Positions 41,226-49,902 of a stretch of DNA of 49,934 nt are shown here, one piece after another. This DNA comes from Candidatus Choladousia intestinavium (lineage in GTDB: Bacteria > Bacillota > Clostridia > Lachnospirales > Lachnospiraceae). Location of the stretch: contig DVGK01000042.1 in the NCBI GenBank assembly GCA_018712785.1, forward strand, positions 1 through 49,934, in the 5' to 3' direction. The notes under the pieces are model-generated. The model worked only from the letters and a program-made list of their open reading frames with translations, was not told where the DNA came from and made no database searches. Numbering within the stretch: position 1 is the first letter of the stretch; each line of letters starts with the position of its first letter. The position numbers were made by a program, and so were the translations under genes.

Positions 41226-41438
41226 ATGGATGACTATTCAAACTACAAAGACGGAGACCTGGAAATCTGCGATGTACTGTGTGACGCATGCGCCTTCCGG
41301 ATTCCGGAGGATTTATCACGATGCAGGAAATATCCGCAGGGGAAACCGGAAGAGACGCTGGATCCGGATTATTTCTGCCCTCAGTTTGCGGTGACAGAGC
41401 TGGATTTTGACAGGACAGGGGAAGAGAGCCATGGATGA
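41226..41438 (+). CDS. Small acidic Cys-rich protein
   Basis: This 70-residue protein has CDVLCDAC, then a single Cys in LSRCRKYP, and Cys in YFCPQF, which could bind one zinc or iron. It is strongly acidic. It lies 27 bases after the toxin and overlaps the FtsK-like gene by 8 bases. Its size, acidity and position suggest an immunity protein or an adaptor between toxin and ATPase; neither is shown. ATG 41226 has GAGGGATG upstream; GTG 41211 is in frame. Confidence 0.75.
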   Translation: MDDYSNYKDGDLEICDVLCDACAFRIPEDLSRCRKYPQGKPEETLDPDYFCPQFAVTELDFDRTGEESHG

Positions 41439-44400
41439 ATTTTTGCAGAAAAGCATGGAGTCTGTACCGAACATGCGGGGAGAACTTTTAGGCATGCTGG
41501 AGAGATTTGACAAAAGAATTATGGTTTTCCGGAAGCAGTATGAGGAGCTCTGCCAGCGCCAGAGCCAGGATCTGGCGAATCGGGCAGGCAGCAGCAAAGG
41601 AGCGCTGAATGCCCTGGCCCGTCAGCAGGAGCAGGCGAGAAGGAAGCTGGAGCAGGAGAGGGACGCAGTAATTCAAAAGCTGGAGGATGAGGTACGGAGC
41701 GCCCAGCAGAAAAGGATTCGCCTGGATCAGCAGACAGAGGAAAGCTATCATCAATGGGAAAAAAACTATCAAAACCAGCTGGATGCCAAGAATTCCGAGG
41801 ATTACAGAAGAAATCGGGAAAATGACAAATTTTTAAATGAATTAAGGACAGTTCGGGACAGTGTAAGAAATATTTTGGGGGAGTCCAGGTATGACAGAAT
41901 TGTACAGGGTACGTCAGCGGCGCCTTGCCGGGACGATGCCCAGGCTCAGGCAGTTCTGCGCAGATATGAGCAGGGAAACCGAACAGAAACAGAGGAAGAG
42001 ATTTTGAGAATACACAATTCTCTTCTTCGCAGACTGCTCTTTTCCGGGAAAAGGAACCGGCTGTGCTGCAGTCTGGAGCAGATGATCCTGGATGTGGGAC
42101 AGGCCAACGATATTATCCGCCGGATGCAGAACGCAAGGCAGGCAGATCAGGCGGCAAAGTTTAACCTGAAAAAACAGGAAAAGCGAAAGGAAGCAGATCA
42201 GGCGAAACAAGGAGCCTCGGCGGCTTTTGCTCAGGTAAAAAGCAGATGCGGCCAGGCTGTTTCCATGAATCAGAAGAAGTACGGAGACAAGCTGGCAGTG
42301 CTGCAGAAGCAGCAGAAGGATCTTTATATACAGAGAGCCGCGTATTTCAGCCAAGAGTATAAAAAAGCAGAAGAAAACTGGAAAAATGAAAAGAGAGAAG
42401 CACAGAGAAAATTCCAGGCAGACATGGAAACGGCGTTTCCAGCGGTGGCTGTGCGGGAAACAGTAAATAAAAGCTGGAGCTCCACCATCCAGTACAGTGT
42501 GAAGAATTTCGGCGCCCTGCCCCCGGCGGGAGGGGAAGCTGCCCGGAATGTGCCGGTGGGAGAGATGTATATCAATGTAGGGCGATGGTATGCGGGCGAG
42601 AGCGGAAAGGTACTTATGGAACTGCTTCCGCGCCGGTATGGGGTATTGTTCCGCAAAAACGCGCAGAACGGGAAGATAATTCCGGATCCCGGATGGATCC
42701 GGCTTCCCTTTTGGCTGTCTTTAGATCAGGGGGAAAGTCTGCTGGTGCTTTGCCCGGATTCTCTTCAGGAAATTATGGAGTCCCGTCTTCAAGGGGCGGC
42801 TATGCGGATCCTTTGGTCGGTTCCTGTAGGGCAGAGTCAGTTTCTGCTGGGAGATTCAGACAAAATCGGCTCCTTCTCCGGCTTTGCTTCTCTGGATCCG
42901 GCTCTGTACAACGCAAGCGGAACCACTTCTTACAAAAGTATTTTAGACGGAAATCAGGTATGGAGCACGGCGAATGACATCCGCCAGCGGATTTCCAACA
43001 ATCAGATGCGCTATAACGATATCGCCGGGCAGATGGGAGGAGTCTCTTCTCTGAGAGAGTACAATTTTTCACATCCCATGAACCAGAGGAGTTATGAGAT
43101 TACCATTCTGCAGAAATTTCCGGACGGACTGGATGAGGCCAGTATCCGCTCTCTGCGGATGATGAGCTCTGACTGTGGAAAATGGGGATATTCCTCGATC
43201 CTTTCGGGAAGCCAGAGCAATTTTAAAAGCATGGACCCTAAGCTCTCCAAGATTTTCGAAGAGCTGAAGAAAGCCCAGACCCTTTGTCTTTGGATGAAGG
43301 ACAAAAATTGGTTCACAGTGAAGCAAAGCGCCTTTCCCATGGAGCGGGGCTGTCAGGTGGCCTTTTACCCGGCTCCGGAAAACAAGGTTCTTTTGGAGAT
43401 GAAGGAGAAGCTGCGGGAGGAGACTGAAAAGGCATCGGGCAATAAGATTGACTTTGAGCATGCCAAGGAAATCTGCCCGTCCAAAGAAAGACGCTACAAA
43501 GACCAGGCGGATTCGGGGGTGATAGTGCCCATCGGTTATCTGGACGGAGGGGAGCCCTGCAGAATTATCTTTGATTATGCCAGAGTCCATACAATTATTA
43601 ACGGCGATACGGGCTCCGGAAAGACAAACCTTCTTCATATTCTGATTACGAATATTCTTCTGCGATATCCGCCGGAGGAAGTCCAGATGTATCTGATCGA
43701 CTTTAAGCATGGGACGGAATTCCGCAAATACATTAATTATAATCTTCCCAGCTTTAAGGCCATCAGCATCTGCAATGAGCCGGAGTTTGCCCTGCAGATT
43801 CTCCAAGCAGTGAGAAGGGAAATGGAAGACCGTGTGAATAAATTCGGCAACACCATAACGAATATTCAAAGCTATAATGAGACTGCGCCCAAAAAGATGC
43901 CAAGGATTATTCTGATTCTGGATGAATTATATGAGCTGGTCATGGAGGCAAAGGCTTCCAAAGATGTTTCCAACGTCCGGGAGCAGGTTATGCGGCTGAT
44001 GCAGGGCTTTTCCATTCAGGGGAGGGCGTATGGGATTCATATGGTGATTTCAGGACAGAATCTGACGGAAATCCCGGAGATCAAGACCATCAAGGAGTCC
44101 TGCAACACCCGGATTGCCCTGCGGTGCAGTGAGCAGCAGGTGGAGTCCCTGATTAATAAGGATGCAAAAGACCGAATGCTGAATATTAACGAGAGAGATA
44201 AAGGAGCATGCGTTGTTCAGCTGGAGAAAACAGGAAAACCTCTCATTGAACATACGGCGTATCTGGATCCGGATTACGCCCATATTCGTCTGTTGGAAGA
44301 AATCCACCGCCATTACTGCCAGAAGCATCAGTATGGCAGTACTCGGGTGATGACTACAGACATCAGTACGAATCCCAATCACATCTATCAGAGGTATCTG

Positions 44401-45147
44401 TTGGCAAGGGATGATTCTCAGATCTTGCCGGACTGTCTCTGGCTGGGAGAGAAAATTCTGATCGATGCCTCGGAAGGGCTTCATCTCCGGGGAAAAAATC
44501 TCTGGATTGTCGGAGGCGTCTCTCAAACCGGCCAGAAGGCAGGCGAAAGCGTTCTGTTTTTTGGGCTTCTTTCTCTGCTTCTGCAGCAAAAGCGGGATAA
44601 GGGAATTCGGATTTGGTTCTGCAGCGGGGAAACGGGAAACGCCCATCCTGTGGGAAATGGAGAGCGGGCGGCCGAGATGGCGCTGGTTCTCAAAAACCAG
44701 GTTCTTTACGCCACAGGAGATCAGATGCTTCAGGCCCTCCAGTCGGTTTACGGGGAGCTTTCAAAACGCAGAGCGGCAGAAAGCGGGCCTGCCCGGTCTC
44801 CAGCCTATTTTATTCTGGAAAGACCTGAGGGAAGAATTGCCCAGAATCCAAAGGCCCTTCAGGTTCTTCAGGAGATTCTGCTTTACGGCCCTTCAGCAGG
44901 GATACAGGTGCTTTTATGGACCAGAGAACCCCAGAAGCTGGCACAGCTGCATCTGCCCCAGCTTCCTTTTGCCGAGAAGCTGCTGCTGGAGATGGAATCC
45001 GGAGCCTATCAGAGTATTCTAGGCGTTAAGCTCATGGCAGAGCCTAAGGGGTGGCACGCAGTCACCTCAGAAGGAGTCCGAATGAGAATTTATAATTTGC
45101 CGGAAAAGGACTGGATCGAATCTATGATTCTCCGTCTTGGAAGCTGA
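41431..45147 (+). CDS. FtsK/SpoIIIE (EssC-like) ATPase
   Basis: This is a 1238-residue protein. Residues 1 to about 370 are coiled coil. A middle region (about 370-690) is unassigned. The FtsK-type motor has Walker A GDTGSGKT (725-732), LIDFKHGTEFRKY, and Walker B IILILDELYEL, with SGQNLTEIPEIKTIKESCNTRI and LRCSEQQVESLI. A second C-terminal ATPase-like domain (about 1010-1220) has a degenerate P-loop, GGVSQTGQKAGES. EssC of type VII secretion likewise has several FtsK domains of which some are degenerate, but this protein lacks EssC's membrane helices and FHA domains. It is probably recruited to the membrane by the pseudokinase or the lectin-like protein. CAGGGGAAGAG precedes the ATG. Confidence 0.9.
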   Translation: MDEFLQKSMESVPNMRGELLGMLERFDKRIMVFRKQYEELCQRQSQDLANRAGSSKGALNALARQQEQARRKLEQERDAVIQKLEDEVRSAQQKRIRLDQQTEESYHQWEKNYQNQLDAKNSEDYRRNRENDKFLNELRTVRDSVRNILGESRYDRIVQGTSAAPCRDDAQAQAVLRRYEQGNRTETEEEILRIHNSLLRRLLFSGKRNRLCCSLEQMILDVGQANDIIRRMQNARQADQAAKFNLKKQEKRKEADQAKQGASAAFAQVKSRCGQAVSMNQKKYGDKLAVLQKQQKDLYIQRAAYFSQEYKKAEENWKNEKREAQRKFQADMETAFPAVAVRETVNKSWSSTIQYSVKNFGALPPAGGEAARNVPVGEMYINVGRWYAGESGKVLMELLPRRYGVLFRKNAQNGKIIPDPGWIRLPFWLSLDQGESLLVLCPDSLQEIMESRLQGAAMRILWSVPVGQSQFLLGDSDKIGSFSGFASLDPALYNASGTTSYKSILDGNQVWSTANDIRQRISNNQMRYNDIAGQMGGVSSLREYNFSHPMNQRSYEITILQKFPDGLDEASIRSLRMMSSDCGKWGYSSILSGSQSNFKSMDPKLSKIFEELKKAQTLCLWMKDKNWFTVKQSAFPMERGCQVAFYPAPENKVLLEMKEKLREETEKASGNKIDFEHAKEICPSKERRYKDQADSGVIVPIGYLDGGEPCRIIFDYARVHTIINGDTGSGKTNLLHILITNILLRYPPEEVQMYLIDFKHGTEFRKYINYNLPSFKAISICNEPEFALQILQAVRREMEDRVNKFGNTITNIQSYNETAPKKMPRIILILDELYELVMEAKASKDVSNVREQVMRLMQGFSIQGRAYGIHMVISGQNLTEIPEIKTIKESCNTRIALRCSEQQVESLINKDAKDRMLNINERDKGACVVQLEKTGKPLIEHTAYLDPDYAHIRLLEEIHRHYCQKHQYGSTRVMTTDISTNPNHIYQRYLLARDDSQILPDCLWLGEKILIDASEGLHLRGKNLWIVGGVSQTGQKAGESVLFFGLLSLLLQQKRDKGIRIWFCSGETGNAHPVGNGERAAEMALVLKNQVLYATGDQMLQALQSVYGELSKRRAAESGPARSPAYFILERPEGRIAQNPKALQVLQEILLYGPSAGIQVLLWTREPQKLAQLHLPQLPFAEKLLLEMESGAYQSILGVKLMAEPKGWHAVTSEGVRMRIYNLPEKDWIESMILRLGS

Positions 45148-45193
45148 AAGGTAAATCTTTTTACTACTAGTACACAGGAAAGGAAAGAGTACT

Positions 45194-46705
45194 ATGTCCA
45201 CCATCGTCGACATCTTCAGAAAAATACCGGAAGAAGAAGGAGATCAGATCTTTCATGATCCCTATCGCTTTTATGCCATTGCGGAGGATTTCGCGGGCGG
45301 CACGGAAGCGGAGAATATGAAGATGCTGTATTATCTTGCGCAGAATGAGATTCTGCCTGTCATCGGGCAGGCCTGCAGAGAAGCGGACCTGGTCAAAAAA
45401 CAGAATCTGATCAGTCAGGCGGAGCAGAAAATACTGCAGGGTTCCTACACGGAGGAGCAGACAGCCCAGTTTTTACGGCTGTTTAAAGAAGCCTATCAGT
45501 GGTCGGATATCAAATTTATCGCGGATGTAAAAAAGGAGGCAGAGCAGAAAAGACTGGCTCGCCTGCGGGCGGAGCACGAAGCGGAGGAACGGAGAAAGGC
45601 CAGGGAACGGGAAGCCAGACGAAGAGAAAAGCTCCGCCAGGAGGCAGCTCTTAAAGAAAAGGAGCGCAGGGAACGAAAGCGGCTGGAGGATGAGTGGAAA
45701 AGAAAACAGGAAGAGCAGCAGCGTCAGCAGAAGCTGGAGGATAAAAGGAGACGAAACAGGAGGTTTGCAGGGATTCTGGCCGCGCTTCTCGTCCTGGCAT
45801 TTGGCGGCTACTTTATAAGCCGGTATGGCAGCCCGATCGGAGGCAGAAGCTCTGACTCATCACAGAACATTGCACTTCTGCCCTCCCGGGAGGAGGCAGA
45901 TGGGAGTTCTTCCGGAGGAGAGGGCAATACTTCTTCCGGAGAAGAAGACGTATCCCCGGTGATTTTGGAGAATCCTTCGGGACAGGAAGAGGCAGTGAGT
46001 CCGGCGGATTTGGGGATCACAGAATACGTGGGCCAGTGGTATTATATCTCGAGCCAATATGAGCAGGGAATCGCTCTTCACCCCGCGCCGGATCCGGATT
46101 CCGCGGTACTTGCGCGGTTGCCGTATCTGACAGAATTCTATGTTGAACAGAAATACCAGAATTATGCTTATATAAGCTATAATGGTACGACGGGCTGGAT
46201 TAACCTGGAGTACGCGGAGCTTTTGACCAGTCAGGCCTCCGCCGCAGTGACGGAAGAGGGGATTCACCGTTATGAGTATATGATAGACGATTGTACCTGG
46301 AGCGAAGCGTTCCAGAAGGCAAAAGAAAGCGGAGGCTACCTGGTCCATATCAACAGCAGAGAAGAATATGACTATATCCTTGCGGAAATTCAGCAAAAAG
46401 GCATGGATAAAATTCAATTTCGAATTGGCGGCAGAAGGGACAGCGGGTCCAATGAATATTACTGGGTGGATGAAAATAATAATCTGTACGGAGATGTGCT
46501 GAATTCCTCTTCCTATTGGGCGGCCTCAGAATGGATGGGAGGAGAGCCAAGCTATCAGGATGGCGAAATCCTGGAGTGCTATATGGATTTTTATTACTAT
46601 ACCGCGGAGGGCAGATGGGTGTGGAACGATGTCCCGGACGATATTGTAGCAGTAGTGCCAAATTACAGCGGGAAGCTGGGCTATATTATAGAATACGATA
46701 ACTGA
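45194..46705 (+). CDS. Membrane protein with SH3-like and C-type-lectin-like domains
   Basis: This is a 503-residue protein. Residues 1-110 are helical and cytoplasmic; about 110-190 is a very charged helix ([20 protein letters not shown]). One transmembrane helix (about 193-210) is followed by a Ser/Glu-rich linker. Outside, about 270-345 fits an SH3b-like domain ([18 protein letters not shown], then [24 protein letters not shown]), and about 355-503 fits a C-type-lectin-like domain ([50 protein letters not shown]). The outer part may bind wall or a target surface. The topology suits a receptor or tether for the cluster. A gap of 46 bases separates it from the FtsK-like gene. Confidence 0.87.
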   Translation: MSTIVDIFRKIPEEEGDQIFHDPYRFYAIAEDFAGGTEAENMKMLYYLAQNEILPVIGQACREADLVKKQNLISQAEQKILQGSYTEEQTAQFLRLFKEAYQWSDIKFIADVKKEAEQKRLARLRAEHEAEERRKAREREARRREKLRQEAALKEKERRERKRLEDEWKRKQEEQQRQQKLEDKRRRNRRFAGILAALLVLAFGGYFISRYGSPIGGRSSDSSQNIALLPSREEADGSSSGGEGNTSSGEEDVSPVILENPSGQEEAVSPADLGITEYVGQWYYISSQYEQGIALHPAPDPDSAVLARLPYLTEFYVEQKYQNYAYISYNGTTGWINLEYAELLTSQASAAVTEEGIHRYEYMIDDCTWSEAFQKAKESGGYLVHINSREEYDYILAEIQQKGMDKIQFRIGGRRDSGSNEYYWVDENNNLYGDVLNSSSYWAASEWMGGEPSYQDGEILECYMDFYYYTAEGRWVWNDVPDDIVAVVPNYSGKLGYIIEYDN

Positions 46706-46742
46706 AAAACCAGCAGGGATAAAAGCTTTTAAGGAAGGTTAT

Positions 46743-48083
46743 ATGACAAAAGAAAAACGAAAAAAAAGAAGGCGCAAGAAAAAGGACTTTAAAAGGGGGA
46801 TTTTGCTTTCCTTCTGTGGAGTACTGTTCGCGGCTGTGTTTGTCCTGATCGTTTTTTTCCTTCTGCAAAATCCGCACATATTAAAAAGAGACTCCTTGGA
46901 AGGAGAACCCAAGGAGAGCGGAGAAACTCCTGGGGAAGAGGCAGAGCCTGAAAGTGAAGAAGGGGAAAGTCAGTCTGCGACGGAAGCTTTGGTCCAGGAG
47001 ACAGAGGCGGGAACGGAACCTTCGGCTGGGGAAGAGAACAACGTTGAAGAACTTCTTGGTACCCTTACCCTGGAAGAAAAAATCGCTCAGATGTTCGTTA
47101 TAACGCCGGAGGCTTTGACCGGAATAGGACAGGTCACAGCTGCGGGTGAAACCACAGCTTCCATGCTCCGTCAGTATCCGGTGGGCGGCCTGGTGTATTT
47201 TGAGCAGAATCTGCAGGGAGAAGCTCAGATTAAAGAGATGCTGGAAAACACGCAGCGATACAGTCTGGAACGAATCGGACTTCCTATATTTCTCTGTGTG
47301 GATGAGGAAGGAGGAACGGTAGCCCGTATCTCCGGCAGGGGAATTATGGATCTTCCTTCTGTAGATACCATGGCCTCAGTGGGAGAGCAGGGTGAGGAGG
47401 CAGCTTACCGTACCGGAGCTTTTATCGGAGGCTACCTGGCAGAGCTTGGGTTTAATGTGGATTTTGCGCCGGTGGCGGATGTGGCTGAAAATCCGGACAA
47501 CACAGTAGTGGGTACCAGAGCCTTCAGCAGTGATCCGAGCAGAGCGGCAGAGCTGGTGGCAAGTTTTATAGAAGGGATGCAGGAAGAAAAGATACTCAGT
47601 GCGGTAAAACACTTTCCAGGACACGGAAGCACATTTGAGGATAGCCATACCTCTGCGGCGGTTTCCTACAAAACGCTGGAAGAACTGCAGGAGTGTGAAT
47701 TTCTTCCCTTCCAGAGCGGCATAGAAGCGGGGGCGGATTTTGTAATGGCTGGACATATTTCCCTTCCGGAGGTAACAGAAGATTATAGCCCCGCGTCGCT
47801 TTCCTATCCCATCATAACGGGACTCCTACGGGGAGTCTTAGGCTACGATGGCGTCGTGATTACGGATGGCATGAATATGGCTGCCGTCACAGAGTATTAT
47901 TCCGCAGAAGAGGCGGCAGTGCGGGCGGTACAGGCAGGAGTTGATATCATTCTGATGCCTCAGGATTTTTCGTCCGCGTATAATGGAATTTTGAATGCTG
48001 TATATGAAGGACGGATTTCCCAGGAGAGGATCAATGAATCTCTATCCCGGATTCTTTCGTTAAAGATTGAACTTATGGGATGA
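46743..48083 (+). CDS. GH3 beta-N-acetylhexosaminidase, membrane-anchored
   Basis: This is a 446-residue protein. A basic N-terminus (KEKRKKRRRKKKDFKRG) leads to one transmembrane helix (about 20-42) and an acidic, Glu/Ser/Thr-rich spacer to about residue 100. The glycoside hydrolase 3 domain follows: MFVITPEALTG, FLCVDEEGGTVARIS, NVDFAPVADV, KHFPGHG (289-295) with the EDSH dyad, and nucleophile D375 in VITDGMNMAAV. NagZ-type enzymes release N-acetylglucosamine from wall fragments; an anchored form acts outside the cell. AAGGAAGG precedes the ATG. It follows the lectin-like gene by 37 bases, so it may be the last gene of the cluster transcript, perhaps for local wall opening. Confidence 0.92.
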   Translation: MTKEKRKKRRRKKKDFKRGILLSFCGVLFAAVFVLIVFFLLQNPHILKRDSLEGEPKESGETPGEEAEPESEEGESQSATEALVQETEAGTEPSAGEENNVEELLGTLTLEEKIAQMFVITPEALTGIGQVTAAGETTASMLRQYPVGGLVYFEQNLQGEAQIKEMLENTQRYSLERIGLPIFLCVDEEGGTVARISGRGIMDLPSVDTMASVGEQGEEAAYRTGAFIGGYLAELGFNVDFAPVADVAENPDNTVVGTRAFSSDPSRAAELVASFIEGMQEEKILSAVKHFPGHGSTFEDSHTSAAVSYKTLEELQECEFLPFQSGIEAGADFVMAGHISLPEVTEDYSPASLSYPIITGLLRGVLGYDGVVITDGMNMAAVTEYYSAEEAAVRAVQAGVDIILMPQDFSSAYNGILNAVYEGRISQERINESLSRILSLKIELMG

Positions 48084-48121
48084 GAAAGAGGAGAGGTTTT
48101 GTCTTTCTGTTGGGTTCTGTT

Positions 48122-48152
48122 TTGACAGGAAATTTAAAAAAATAAATATTAC
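48122..48152 (+). promoter_or_regulatory. Possible promoter with TTGACA box
   Basis: A perfect TTGACA (48122-48127) is followed by A/T-rich DNA. The best -10 candidates are AATATT at 17 bases or TATTAC at 19 bases, neither strong. It lies upstream of the 16-bp hairpin and the MATE gene. Confidence 0.4.
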
Positions 48153-48217
48153 TATGCATCAGCGCTGTAACTTTAGTTGGCTGAGCACAAAGAGATTGTA
48201 ATGTGTCCCGCAGCATG

Positions 48218-48253
48218 AAGGCTGCCACAATGATTATTCATTGTGGCAGCCTT
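48218..48253 (+). terminator. 16-bp perfect hairpin, probable terminator
   Basis: AAGGCTGCCACAATGA pairs fully with TCATTGTGGCAGCCTT across a TTAT loop. The sequence after it (CCTTGTC) is only weakly T-rich, so it may work as a terminator or attenuator after the promoter-like site or as an mRNA stabiliser. It probably ends transcription from the GH3 side. Confidence 0.6.
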
Positions 48254-48418
48254 CCTTGTCAGAAAAAGGTTTTATTTGTTTAATGATGGCAACATAGATT
48301 CAGCAAAAGGGACAGCCAGACAGGAGAAGCTTTTTGCCCAGGTACTTCCCTTCCAAATCTGTACATGATAAAATAGGAAAGGTGAAAAATTTGTTTTGGT
48401 ATGAGGAGTGAGCAGACA

Positions 48419-49798
48419 GTGAAAAAAAACAAATACGAAATTGACATGTGCCATGGAACCATTATGGACAAATTAGTCTCTTTTTCTCTTCCACTGATGT
48501 GTTCCAGTATTCTGCAGCTGATGTTTAATGCTGTGGATATTATAGTGGTTGGCAGATATAACGGCAGTCAGGCTCTGGCGGCAGTAGGGGCCACCACCGC
48601 CCTGATCAATATTTTTACGAATCTTTTTATCGGACTTTCCCTGGGCGCCAATGTCCTGGCGGCCCGGTACTATGCGGCAGGCCGGGACAGAGAAATGTCA
48701 GAGGCGGTACATACTTCTATTACACTGGCGCTGATCAGTGGAATTCTTATGGTATTTGTGGGGCTGGGATTTTCCGGGTTTGCTTTGGAAATTATGGGTA
48801 CGCCGGCAGACGTGATCGATCAGGCGGCCCTGTACCTGAGAATCTACTTTATGGGAATGCCTTTTTTCATGCTGTATAATTACGGCGCCGCCATTCTTCG
48901 GGCCGTGGGAGACACGAAGCGGCCTCTTCTGTTCCTGGCAGTGGCTGGAATGACCAACGTAGTTCTGGATCTTCTTTTGGTGATTGTGATTCCCCTGGGA
49001 GTGGCAGGCGTTGCCATTGGGACGGTGGCCTCTCAGATGGTTTCCAGCATTCTGGTGACATGGTGTCTTCACCGGTCTGAGGGAAGTTATCAGCTCCGCT
49101 TCTCCAAGCTGACCATGAAAGCGGTTTATCTGAAGCGGATTTTTCAGGTAGGCATTCCTGCCGGAATTCAGAGCACAGTGATTAATTTTTCCAATGCCCT
49201 TCTGCAGTCCTCTGTCAATTCTTTTGGCTCTACGGCCATGGCCGGCTATACTGCCGCCAATAATATTATGGGATTCCTGTATGCCTCCGTGAATTCTGTG
49301 ACCCAGGCATGTATGAGCTTTACCAGCCAGAACTACAGTGTGGGAGAACAGAAGCGCATGGACCGGATTCTGATTGATTGCGCGGTTCTCTCAGCAGGTG
49401 TGTCCGGGGTGCTTGGTGTAGGAGCTTACGTCTTTGGCTCTCAGGTTCTGAGAATCTATACATCTGAGGCTGAAGTGATCCAGTGCGGTCTGCAGATCCT
49501 CTCCATCACAACTGTTCCTTATTTTCTCTGCGGTATTATGGATCTGATACCGGGGGCCTTGCGTGGCATGGGACATTCGGGAGTACCCATGATTCTCTCT
49601 GTGATCGGTACAGTGGGGATCCGGGTTCTGTGGATTTATGTGTTCTTTCCACACAACCGGTCGCTGGATTTCCTGTTTGTTTCTTATCCGGCCTCTTGGA
49701 TCGCAACTATACTGATGCAGGTAGTATGCTATTATTTCGTAAGAAAAGAATGTATCCGGCATATGGAGAATGAACGGCTGCTATTTAAAAATGATTAA
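48419..49798 (+). CDS. MATE-family efflux transporter
   Basis: This is a 459-residue protein with 12 predicted helices in two repeated halves. The family pattern is clear: YEIDMCHGTIMDKLVSFSLP, FNAVDIIVVGRYNG, ALAAVGATTALINIF, and in the second half ALLQSSVNSFGSTAMAGYTA. MATE pumps expel drugs or organic cations using Na or H gradients. GTG 48419 is chosen because GAGGAG lies 10 bases upstream and the resulting start MKKNKYEIDMC is typical of the family; ATG 48401 is in frame but has no well-placed site. Length is normal and no lesion is seen. Confidence 0.93.
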   Translation: MKKNKYEIDMCHGTIMDKLVSFSLPLMCSSILQLMFNAVDIIVVGRYNGSQALAAVGATTALINIFTNLFIGLSLGANVLAARYYAAGRDREMSEAVHTSITLALISGILMVFVGLGFSGFALEIMGTPADVIDQAALYLRIYFMGMPFFMLYNYGAAILRAVGDTKRPLLFLAVAGMTNVVLDLLLVIVIPLGVAGVAIGTVASQMVSSILVTWCLHRSEGSYQLRFSKLTMKAVYLKRIFQVGIPAGIQSTVINFSNALLQSSVNSFGSTAMAGYTAANNIMGFLYASVNSVTQACMSFTSQNYSVGEQKRMDRILIDCAVLSAGVSGVLGVGAYVFGSQVLRIYTSEAEVIQCGLQILSITTVPYFLCGIMDLIPGALRGMGHSGVPMILSVIGTVGIRVLWIYVFFPHNRSLDFLFVSYPASWIATILMQVVCYYFVRKECIRHMENERLLFKND

Positions 49799-49843
49799 AG
49801 AACTCTGGGTTTAAAAAATACTCACATGCGGAAGAAAATGTAT

Positions 49844-49851
49844 GGTATACT
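49844..49851 (+). promoter_or_regulatory. Possible extended -10 promoter
   Basis: TGG-TATACT matches an extended -10 box (TGn plus hexamer) about 52 bases before the last start codon. No clear -35 is seen, which is acceptable for extended -10 promoters. Confidence 0.45.
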
Positions 49852-49902
49852 TTTTATGGAGTATGCTTTTTGTTGCGTCAGAATGCTGATTAAGGAGAAG
49901 TC

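Larger units (their letters stand above)
48084..48418. other. Gap between GH3 and MATE genes
   Basis: A 335-base gap with no gene that I can support. It holds an AT-rich promoter-like stretch, a strong hairpin, and a long leader before the MATE start. Short reverse frames here have no ribosome site or recognisable product. Confidence 0.6.

Noticed and set aside
16634-46705. A complete type VI or type VII secretion system
   Set aside because: No sheath, baseplate, VgrG or Hcp genes, no W-x-G protein, no EccC-type membrane motor. Only functional parallels can be claimed.
16634-46705. Prophage or integrated mobile element
   Set aside because: No integrase, transposase, tail, capsid or terminase gene, no tRNA target and no flanking direct repeats were found. 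Two pumping ATPases alone do not show mobility.
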